This document shows positions 28,201-40,200 of a DNA stretch of 64,000 bases, piece by piece. This DNA comes from Lates calcarifer. Taxonomy: Eukaryota > Chordata > Actinopteri > Centropomidae. Each line of letters begins with the position of its first letter. Positions within the stretch are counted from its first letter, which is position 1. Made by a program: the position numbers and the translations under genes. Location: positions 8,226,601-8,290,600 of the forward strand of contig NC_066838.1 of NCBI RefSeq assembly GCF_001640805.2. The letters are read 5' to 3'. Below the pieces are notes generated by a model. That model saw only the letters and a list, made by a program, of their open reading frames with translations, was not told where the DNA came from and did no database searches.

Positions 28201-31200
28201 ATTTCCCTTAACCACAGTTGTGAGAGAGAGCAGATTACTTGTAGCATTCACTCTTGTAAAATGGAATATAAAGCTGCCAGAGGCTGACGGTGTTGTCAGA
28301 GATAATCTTTTATGTTTGGTAAAGGCAGGTTTTCCTGCACCATCCTTCGCTACTGTAGCTCTAACTGTCATTTTTTTCCGTAATGCTGTGCTCTGTATAT
28401 ATTCTCATGCAAGTTTACCAAACTAAATAATTAACTGTCCTCCTTTATCTCTGGCTCTTTTACACATTGTGCATGGATGGTTGCCCTTGTATTCATGTCT
28501 CTGTTACACCACTGTCCCCTTTTGTGTCATTGTATAAATCTTGCCTTAATGCATGTGGTGATGTAATGGCTTACACTATTCTTGGTGCTGTGACATTTTC
28601 TATTCATCTGGCTGAGTTTGGTCTGCGTGCCCTCATATGCACACCCTGTCTGTGTGTGTATTCAGGAGTTTCACTATCGACCGCGGGGCTCCGACACCTG
28701 CCTGCCATGTGACTGCTACCCAGTGGGCTCCTTCTCGCGGTCATGTGACCCAGAAAGCGGCCAGTGTCAGTGCAGGCCCGGTGTGATTGGTCGCCAGTGC
28801 AACGCATGTGACAACCCCTTTGCTGAGGTCACAAACTCAGGCTGTGAAGGTGAGAACCATAGTGATGTTTCTCTTTTCTTTTTTTGTTCTTTTAGCATTT
28901 TCTTTTCTTCATGCAGTTGTCTTCTAAACTGCACTCGGTCGATCACCAGGGGAGGACTGGTGTTTGTTTGTTGGATTTATTTGTGTATTTCCTTTGTTTC
29001 AGTTATTTTGATCAGACTTGCGGAAACTATGTACCTCACTGTGGTTAAACCAGTGGGGGGCTACATTATTCACTCATTCATTTGTACTTGCGCTCAGCGT
29101 CACATCTCAGACACAGCAAATTGGATTTTAAAAAGAACTTGAAGTGTCTCACTGCTGCACTGTGTCCTCTCCAGAATAACAGTAACTTGCCTGGCAGGAG
29201 GTACTAAGATTAGATGTTGAAAGAACATATTAATTATTGACTGAATCATTTCTGGAAAATGACTTGTTCCACCAACAACCTTATTTGATCAGTAAAAATG
29301 TGCTGCCATCTTGCAGCTCCTTTGTGGTTCATTGACAAAAAGAATCAAAGACATTGCCAAAATTATCTGCCTCTGAATGATGGTGTGCAAGGCTTTGTGA
29401 TGTTGCCAGAATTATTTTTTACTTTCATTGTTTCTTTAGTAGAAGCATCCGTAGATAAATGATAAACTACGTAGAACTGTGCAAGTGTAAAGAATATATG
29501 TAATTTTCAAGCTGGATTTAAAACCAGTATTCAGAGTAAATTATCCATAGAGACAAACAGGCATGAATTAAAATAATAAGGCACTACTGAGCTTCCACTG
29601 TATTTATTCAACACTGTGTAATCATAGGATTTTAGTTTTCAGTGCGTGTATTGTGTCTTTCAAAATGGTCATGTTTATTAAACTTGTGGCCAACTATGAA
29701 GTAACAAAGAAACTGTAATTATATTCATCTTCTATTTAACATCTTCCAGTTAATTTTCCGTCTCTCTCTTCTGTGCAGCATTGTCATTCTCTGGTTTTCC
29801 TGCTTGTAATTATTTCCTTTAATTTGTAACTGGCATTGCATTCTCTCACGCTCATTTTCGTTTTCATATTTATAAGTCAAAAGGAAAACATTTCCACATT
29901 ATTTGTGACTTTTTGTTATGTTTTTAATGGAAAAGTTCATGGAATTGATAAGGATCATTTTAAATGATGCCCTCTCTCTCTCTCTCTCTCTGCAGTCATT
30001 TATGATGGTTGTCCAAAGACCATCACTCAGGGGATCTGGTGGCCTCGCACCAAATTCAACCTGCCTGCTGCAGTGCCCTGTCCCAAAGGCTCTGTTGGTC
30101 TGTGCACCTTCATTCACACTAACATGACTGCATTCAACACTCACATACAACCTAATACCAATTTTAAACTTGAATCCATGTCCCGTTTCTCCTCCCTACA
30201 GGTGCAGCCATCAGACACTGTGATGTAGAGAGAGGATGGCTGGAGCCAGACCTTTACAACTGCACCTCCCCACCATTTGTTGAGCTCAATGCCGCTGTAT
30301 GTGGAGTAATACCACTAATACCACTTAACGCATCTTGTCTGTGTCATGTCTTCCCACACCTTGTACCTGATCAGGTGTCAAATCTTGGCTAAATCTATGA
30401 TGTACCTGTCAATTAAAAGAAAGAAAGGAGTTCAACAAAAGTAATCCACAAATGAAGAAGAATCCAGTGGTTAATGCTCCTTGTTGCTGAGAAGTGCGTT
30501 CAGTGTCCAAACTGTTTTGGAAACCCTCCGATTAAAAACTAGTTGGTTCTTAACTTGAAAATTCAAAAATTCCATTACAGGAATATCTCAGGAATATTAC
30601 AGGAATATCTCTTTTAACTCTCATTTGGAACAGCTGGATTTATTTTTATTGATGAACAACAATGCACAGAAAGAGCACGCAATTTAAGTCAGATAGGACC
30701 TGGAATGGAATGAACCTATGAGTCTGAGCTGTAGTCCTTCTGGTTAAAAAAAATGATTAGATCAGTGTTTCCATTTGCATGAAGACATGAAATATGCAGA
30801 TATTTTATATCCATAAGAAACTGGATGTGTTACACTACCTCTCTGTAGACATGCAGTAATGTTGCTTGTTTTAAATCCCAGTAATTCTTAAATACATGTA
30901 AAACAGGGGTTGATTCACTTTTTCATGTTTTGTTGGTGTTTATACATTTAGCTTGATTCCCTGGAACGTAATGAGACAGAGCTGAACACCATCATGGAGA
31001 AGAAGCTTGCCCACCAGCTCCGTGACGTCACTGAGGCGACCGCCCGACTCTACGGCAATGACCTACAGATCGCCGAACGTCTGCTTTCCCGCCTCCTGAC
31101 CTTTGAGACCCAACAGAGCGGCTTCGGACTCACCGCTACTCAGGATGCACACTTCAATGAGGTAAAAAGAAGAACACAATTTCACTCCTTTTTCTTTTTT

Positions 31201-34200
31201 AACCAAACATACTTCATGTGTTTTACTCTGACATTCATATATACTTTTCAGTACAAGAGCAGTGAGGAGTGGGGACAGGTGCACAGCAGAAGTGTTTCTT
31301 GCAGTAGCATATGTTGGAACAAAGGGAGACATATTTTGGCATTAACAAGGGCTCTTTATTATAATGATTCACCTTGGTGCTATAATCCAAGATACTCCTT
31401 TGGGAAAAGAGTGGACAACAATATTCTCGCTGCAGTTCATGGGAAATTTGCTTTTAACTTTGAAAAACAGAGGATAAAAATGGTCTCCAATTTATTTCTT
31501 ATTATCTTGACAGCAGCCGAGTTATCTGAGTTAATTTGTAGTTGCACTCATCTTTTGAAGGTTAAAAGTGCTCATTACCTGACATTACCTGACAAAGCAC
31601 AGGTATTGGTGAGAAGTAATGAACAGCATGTTCAAAATACAGCAAATGCACAAGACAGGCCAGATATTGAAGTGTAAAACAAATAATCAGTTTATGCTGT
31701 TCATATTAATGTGTGTCTAAACATGTTATGAAACTTGTCACTGCCACTGTGCCAGCTCTGTTGTGAACAGACTTAACTGACATTGTCAGTTGACAGGCTG
31801 ATCAACATTTTGTACATGAAGGAGAACTGTCCAACCACAATAAATGTGTCAGAGTTTTAGTTTTAATACTGATGACAAATATATTGTATTAATGATTGAT
31901 ATAAGATTTAAGCTGTTAAATTCTAAAACTAAAACTCTACATTCCTGCTAGTAGCATCTACGAATCTGCCCAGAATCTGACAGAAGACAAAAAATACTTG
32001 CTGTTATTTAGAAATGTAGATATGATTGATATACTGTACCATTATGTTCCACATAGACTATATAGTATAACAAGATGACTTTTCTCTGAAATGGGAGGTA
32101 ATGTTGCTATGGCAATCGAGGGACAGTAGCTCATGAAATATTGCATCATGTCATCTCCACATATTAACCAACAGAGTCTCATTTTACCTGATAACACAGC
32201 TTCAGCTGAGGACGCTGACATGGGATCATTTTAGCATGTTGGCGTTTTGACAGAAAGGAGCCAACAGACATCTCCATGTCATTTTGCTATTTTTAATATT
32301 ATACATCACATTTGGCTGACAGGAAATGAGCCAGCCATAAATCAAATGGAAGTGGCTGAAGCTATAAACTAAAACCATCCTCTTACCTTTTTAAATTACT
32401 GATTCAATTTACTGGGTTGTGTATCAGTAATTGACAAATTGCTTACTAAAATGGAAACCATGATATGATATACCATGATGAAATTGATACCCGATATTCT
32501 GGGGTATCAGCATGTGGGGTATTTTTTCATTCACAAAGAAAATGTTAGTGTTAAGTCTTAATTAAATCTTAAAAAATTAATTAGGCCACAGTACAGTACA
32601 CATCATTGTATTTTTCCCAGCAGTACCGGTAGTATTAATAGTAGTAATAGTGACTATATTAGTGGAAGTAGAAGCAGCAGTGGTATTTCTGTCAAAAGTA
32701 AAGGATGTTCATGGTCATGAATGGTAATCTCACACTATCTGATCATTTGAACTCATTAATCTTTAGCTGATGAGTTAGTTCGAGCTTGATTTGTGCAGCC
32801 AAGGAGGTGATTTATTCATATTTAATATGGGACGGGTTGGGCAGTTAAAAGGCAGGTTTCGCTGTCACAATTTTTCTCTAACATCTACATTTGACACAGT
32901 GAATCTTGTAATGATTTATGCTAACTTGATGGCAGCTGTAGCAGTAGTAGCCACACCCTGCAGTGCTGAACCAGGTTGAGTCATGGATAATGTCATTATA
33001 CGGCTAAGAACGAGTTGCTGTAGAAACTGAGTGGCTGTGATAGTAACATCTCATAGTTGGAGCAAATCTTTATATTTTTGTAAACACACAAAAACATGTT
33101 TTTTGATAGTAAAATTGACCTTTAAATGACACTGATTGAGTTTTAGATATTTAATTACATTAATGCATGATGCATTTTTTCACATTATGTGTTCTGTGCT
33201 GTAAATTCAGTGGATAAAAGAGAGCACCTTTTGCTCTGAGGTGAACAATGAAATAAATTGCACTCACAGTTATCTGATTTAATACATACTTGTTGCTCTG
33301 GTTGAAACAGTAAACAAAAGGAAAATAATGCCAGCATGACTCTTCAGTGTGCCTTTTGCTCAATGTCCAAATTACTCCCTTTTCTTAACCGACAGCTGGA
33401 AGGGACTGACTCATTAAATAAAAGCTAGTTTTTAACCAATCTTAACACGTACGGCACATTCTTTCAGTTTATCAATACATAAGCAAAAAGGACAGTTGCT
33501 ATAGCAACACAGCAGTAGCGCTAATGACGTCCTATAACGAGTGAAATTAAAACCTTTTCCTGCCTGACATTTCACTGAACTGTTTCATCTGACAGGAAAT
33601 TAGGAACATGGCCATTAGGGTCTAACATTTGTTTAGGTGGTATACAGTTACATGCTGCTGCAATAGTGCAGTGATGATTTTTATTGTCATCTGACAGTTG
33701 CCTGACTTGTAACCCCAACCTCAGGCTCTAAATCAGTCGTGCTGCCTACATCTCATCATCTTGAGTTAATGCAGCAGCTCTGGTTTACTGTGGCAGCAGT
33801 GAAGTGGAGCTGCAGATAGGACATTCTTTTTCAACAATAAAAACACATCATATATCAGATAATACTTGACACCTCGCTTTAAACAGCAGCGTTTGCGCCA
33901 GACGAACAGGTAATGTAGGCCACAGTTACTATAGTAACCCAGTGGTGGTAGCAGAGCCCTGTGGCTGCAGAAGAAATGAAAGAAGGCAGGGAGGAAAGTA
34001 GAGTTATCACATCAGGAATGTAGAGATAAATGGAAGTTGAAAACCTTTCATGTTCAAGCTGTGATCAAATCGATCTGGATACGACTGTGCCTCCAGATAG
34101 GGCCTGCATCTCATCATACTCAGCAAAAATGTGCCAAATATGTTTTAAAGTGAGGGAGAGAACTTCAGATATCACACCCACTTTAACAGTCATTAAAACA

Positions 34201-37200
34201 CCTGGCACCACATTATGGCACAATGCACTGCACCTGGTCCTAACAGGTTTGTAATTGCTTCTCATAGTGGGATCTCTACAGGATAAATGCAGGATGAGAA
34301 GAGAAAGGAAGAGATAAAGAAAATTTCAAAAATCCGGTATGACAACATGTTGCTGTTTGAGTGACATATAATCTGTTTGCTGAGGTGATCAGGCGAGAAT
34401 TATGTTCCAGCCTGTCCTTCATGCAGCCTCTCTTTCAGCCGGGCAGACACAGGGTACACAAACCCTCCTTCTTGTAATCCTGTCATCTGTTCCCTCTTCA
34501 GCTCTCTTCATCTCTCTTTTCCCTTTTATTCATGTTGGTTGTGTTTCACCTCTTTTCCATAGATGAACACAGGCCATATGAGCTCTTGCTCTGAAATAAC
34601 AGCTTGATTGCTTTTATAAACAAGGGATTCAGTTTTGATTTTTTTTTTTTTAATTAAAAACATGTTTTCTCTTTGACATCATGGGTTATTGATGTAGACT
34701 TATGGGCAAAATGGGAATGTTATCCATTTAAATTAAATCTACCTGCAATAAAGAGTGCAAAACGTGAAGGGGTCCTTCTTTCTGAAGCTTTCTGAAGCCA
34801 CTATATCTTCAATTTAAAGCTCAAGATCCACCTTAACATGTTTCATCAGGAAATATTGGCTTGCTCCTGATTTTCTCTAAAGAAGACCACATGGTAAGAA
34901 GAAGCCATGAATGGAAACGTAAATAAATGGACATAAATTGATAAACACGACTCAACAACCTTGTATGGTATTTTTAAGAGTAGCTATCTAATAAGACCAA
35001 AAACTTGAATAGGAATCCAAAAGTGTTTTTGTTGCAATGCCCCCATATCATACATTTTCATTTCATGCCCTGTGCTCTGTCTCCTGCCTCCAACAATGAC
35101 CTTTCTTCGCTTACATTTTCCATCTCATCATAACTTTCCACTGTCCCACTTTCCCTGTCTTTTCCTTGCATCTCAGAGCTGAGCATAATCTTATGTCTAT
35201 TACTTGATCTCTCTCTCTCTCTTTCTCTCATCTTTTTTCTCCTTCTCACTTACTTATCCACAGTCCCTGTTTCTCTTTCTCTCTTTCTGTCCCTCTACAA
35301 TTCACTACATTCTTCCTATACTGCACTGTATGTTATTTTCCTTGTTGTCTGAAGGTTTTCTTGCGTATTTTTTTCCCCTGAGCATTATGTGAGACTGCAG
35401 TGCTTTATTGGTTCTGGTGCAGTCAGACTGCAAGGAATTATATTGTTCCCTCTCTCTCTCTCTCTCTCAATCCTTGATATTACTCTTTGTTTGTTCAGAA
35501 CATTTTGTAAGGCTGTGCAGTCCAGGCTATTTATGACGGGCCTCCATCCAGAATCTCAAATACTTCATGAAAGCATGGAAATGGCCACATAATAACGTGG
35601 TAAAACTTGCTATAATTGGAGTAAGGACTCTGGGAGTTACTTTTTCTTTTTAGATTTCTTTACATTTATTCTCATGTTCTTGTGATCCTGGTCAGAACAG
35701 TCTGAAGTCTTTGCAAAGAGGCTCACTTTAGATTTCGTCTCTCCTTGACCACAATCAGGCACAGTCTTTCTCCTTTGGCTACTCCCTCTTTTAGGCTTCA
35801 CTGTCTGCACTTAGAATATCTTACAAGCCTGCACTGCATTATCAGTTCTGTATCAAACCTGGGCTCTATATCAAATTCCTTCCTCCCTTTCCTCCCATCT
35901 TCAGTACTGTAATATTCTTTGCTTTTGTTGACACGGTGCATAGACCTGATGCTTTATTAAGTCTGAAAAAGCAGGCTCTGGCTTTTTGGTGAGCCCTGAG
36001 CAACAGTCACAATCACATCACTCGTCCTTTTCCTCCCAATCTTCTCGTCTTTTCCTGCCCCCGCCTCTGACTTCCCCTCTGCCCCAATATTTCTCTTCTG
36101 TCTCTTCTCTGTCCTCTGCCAATTGTTGTGCTTAATTAGTCACACAGTTTGTGTGAACTTGCACAGTGGCTCATGTCTTATGGCTCATATGTATACAGTC
36201 ATGTGAAAAAATTAGGACATCCCATTAAATATTCAATTCTTTATCAAGACATGTTCATGTATCGATGTCTAATCTTGTTATTTATCTCTGAAAAAGAAAC
36301 TGATTTAATTGCAGGTAAACAACTAAAATTAACTTTGTTTTATTCAATAAACAAAAGATATCAACAAAAATGTGTATTCTAACAGAGGAAAAAGTTAGGA
36401 CACCCTACCCCCTAATAGCTGGTGTTACCCCCCTTTGGCTGAAATAACTTCAGTGAGACGCTTCTTGTAGCCATCTACCAGTCCCATCAGTCCAAGGAAA
36501 GTTTTTCCCACTCCTCAACGCAAAATTCTTTCAGCTGTGAGATGTTAGAGGGGTTTCTTGCATTTACAGCCTGTTTCAAGTCACCCCACAGCATCTCAGT
36601 GGGATTCAGCCATTCCAGGACTCCATTTCTTAGTTTTCAGCCAGTCCTTGGTGGATTTACTGGTATGTTTTGGGTCATTGCCATGTTGCAGGGTCCAGTT
36701 CCGCTTCAGCTTTAATGCTTTTACAGATGGTCTCACATGTTCCTCAAGCACCCTCTGATACACAGTAGAATTCATGTTGGATTCTATGATGGTGAGCTGG
36801 CCAGGTCCTGCTGCAGCAAAGCATCCCCAAACCATGACACTTCCACCCCCATGCTTCACGGTTGGCATGAAGCTCTTTTCCTGGAATGCTGGATTTGGTT
36901 TGCGCCAAACATGTTCACGCCTCTATTCTGGTGTCCAAATAATGACATTTTTCGACTCATCTATTCCAGAAGTCCTGCTCTTTGTCTATGTTCTCTCTGG
37001 CAAACGTCAGTTTGGCCTTCATGTTATTGTTAGAGAGCAAAGGTTTCCTCCTTGCACACCTCCCATGAAATGTCTTGTGTAGTCTCTTTCTGATTGTAGA
37101 GCCATGTACTTTCACATCAACAGTAGCAATAGCCTGCTGTAGGTCCTGTGATGACATTTTAGGGTTTTTGGTGATTACTTTTGGCATCTTGTCCTTGGCT

Positions 37201-40200
37201 CTCAGGGTGAACTTGCTTGGATGGCCAGACCTGGGCTTGTTGGCAGTTGTTTTGAATGTCCTCCACTTGTAGACTATTTTCCAGGCAGTGGAATGACTGA
37301 TTTCAAATTCTTATGAGATCTTTTTAAATATTTACCAGACTCATAACCTGCTACAATCTTCTTTCTGAAGGCCTCAGACAGCTCTTTCGATCTCACCATG
37401 GTGGTCACTCTCACTTCAACAGTCAGGAGCACACCAAATTAAATATCTGAGGGCAATTCTCCTTCAAAATGCTGAGTAACAATGTTCTAATCATGTGCAC
37501 CTGATGTGTGTGATTTTAGCCATTATAAGTGGGAATAAATGTGGGGATTTTTTTAAAGCCACATTAATTGTTTAGTTATATTACTTGAATCTCTCAGTAG
37601 TTTTTTACATTAAATATCCATATGTCCAAATATGTTAAAAAACACACAGGCTACATATATGTGTGTGTGTGTATATAGTATAGAGTCTGTTGAGATGTGG
37701 TATCAATGTAATGTCAACTATGCAAATGTGATTCAAAATGATTAAATGTTATTTATATAGCACCTTTCATACACAAAATGCAGATCAAAGGAAAAAAAAG
37801 AAAAAACAGATGCATTGGTAATTGGGTACTCACGCCCACGACTGCTGCTGCCTTTCTGTTGTATAGTTCCAGCTCCTCATCCGGTGCTCACCTGGTCCTC
37901 CAGGTGTAAATCATTAACTAGGATACCATACATACCAGCCGGTTCGTGGGATGAAAACCACTGCTGTAATAGAGGAACATTTATAGCAACCATAAGAGGT
38001 TTAAAGCTGTATTAAAAATTTAGATGACAAGACTGTAACTGATTGTCCCTGTTGAGGATACTGTGCTTAACACTATCTGCACACTACATTAGACTAGACC
38101 ACAACAAAAGCCCACTTCGTATTGTTGTCAAATCTTTTTACTGTCTTTAGAAAATAGAACCACTCTCTTCATCTCTCGTTCCCCTTCCTGATCCACAGTG
38201 GTGAAATATTTGTTACTTTTTCTCTCTGATGTCTTTTCTCTTCTTCTGTCTTAAATACACATTTACATGTGGTCACTGATTCCTCAGTGGGAGTCAACAG
38301 AAGCAGCCTCTGATGAGCAGATCATCACTACCTCCACGTGTTCCTTTTTTCTCTCTTTACGTCTTTTAATAACGGCTCCTCTTTCTGCCATTCCCAGAAC
38401 ATTGTTCGAGGCTCCAGCGTGCTGTTAGGTCCTGGTACCTCTGGGCTTTGGCGAGCTCTCGCTCAGAGTCAGAACCACATCCCAGGTGGCGGTCCGGCCG
38501 AGCTGACAGAGCTGCTGGAGCAGTATGCCCAGACTCTGGCCCAGAACATGAAACTCACCTACCTCAACCCTGTGGCGCTGGTTTCTCCCAACATAGGTGA
38601 GTTCAGACATAGTTCAGACGCAATAAAACAACTGATCACTAGTCAGACCCAATAAAAGACAATAAAACAGTGATAAAATCTTAATCTTTACAGACGATTT
38701 GCTGCGGTTCTCTCATAATACTGTAAATCACTGCTGTGAAATCAGCAAGAATGACTCAGTGTAAAGCAGGAGATGAACAGCGCTAATGCAAATGATGATG
38801 GTTAAGCCAGAGTGCTGGCAGCAGCACAGAGAGATGAATTTCACACTCCCACACACACACACACAGCAGCTGATGCTTCCCTGAAGTGCTGTAGCAGTAG
38901 CCAACATACATCATTTAGATACACAGATGCCAAACACACGATCACACACAGAATAACAGACACACGCAGACACATACACACTGATAGGCTGGAGTATGAC
39001 TTTACTGAACACCTAGGCTCATTAAGTTCATGAAGAAGTTTAGAAATTGGTTTATTTTAGCATTAACTGTTAATGAAAAGTGGGTTAGAAAACTCTCCCA
39101 GAGACACACACACATACACACACACACACACATTTGCAGGGTTGGCCGTGTGCCTTGCGTCATTTTAGTTTCTGGCATCCCGTTTTGCTCTTTTCCACAT
39201 TTTTCTGTCACTCTAGCAGTGTTGAAAATACTGTTAAGTAATCTCCACCACATACAACAGCAAGAGGTGGTGAAATGGCAACAGCAGCAGCTCTGGCAGG
39301 GATGAAGCCAGACAATGAATTTCACACTCAGTTAAAGCTCGTAGCTACACACACAGATTGAATTCCTGTACAATACCGGACACCCAAAACTCATCAAAGT
39401 TAGCAGCTACTGAATTTTGCCTCACCAACCTCTTCCAGTGTAGTTTGGTAACACAGCTAATCTCAAACCTGAAGAAAATATAAAGCAGCCTTGCCTGAAC
39501 TAGACAACATGAATTGGCTCATTTTATTTCTTTCCTGTGTGACTCTCATCGCTCTTTCTCTCTTATTTAACTGAATTTGCTATCCCTTTGAAATTCATCC
39601 AAAATTCTGTTAAATAACCTTAAACTGACAGCCTGATGCAGATTCCCAGACGGAAAGCATTGATTCAGTAGCAACAGTGAGAGCATGAGGAACAAGAAAC
39701 ACAGCCAACGCCAAATTTCACACTCCTACACACATTAGCACACGGCTTAATGCTCTCAGCCAAATGGGATTGGATGAACAACATGGAAATGGATGTGGAT
39801 GGATCTGACACACCCTTCTACCTTCCAGTATACAAGTACATTTTTTTTCTTTATTGTTGTCGGTCATTAGTCATTAATGCCATTTCTTCGATTTTATTTC
39901 ACAAGGAAAGCATTTGTTTATCGATCAAAAGTGTCACTTCACATTTAAAATTTAAAAAACAGACATACGCACGTGCAAGAGTTGTACTTGTCTGTTGCAC
40001 GGAGTGATTTCTCTGTCTGTGTTTAGTGTTGCTCCACTTCTGTTTGCTGGGTCAAGTGTTTTTGTCATTATCGAACACTCCACATTGACTGTGTGCTTCC
40101 TGTTCACCACATTAATTTGTTTCCCACCTCAGTTTCTCTGCTGCAGTCTGTGTGTGTTCATGGATTTTGTATTGGGTCTTCACACACACAAACACACACA

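Larger units (their letters stand above)
31162..38397 (+). other. celsr3: celsr3 intron 16 (7.24 kb)
   Basis: It contains a candidate microexon (31252-31278), X-box-like palindromes (32103, 33014, 33495, 33925), a pyrimidine-rich region (35080-35480), a dead Tc1-like transposon (36196-37651) and a short dispersed repeat (37738-37808). No other gene is seen. Confidence 0.8.

Noticed and set aside
30994..31677. 227-codon open frame starting in exon 16
   Set aside because: Only the first part is celsr3 exon 16; the rest is intron read through the GAG/GTAAAA donor. Exon 17 joins in phase with family-conserved sequence, so the extension is a retention shadow.
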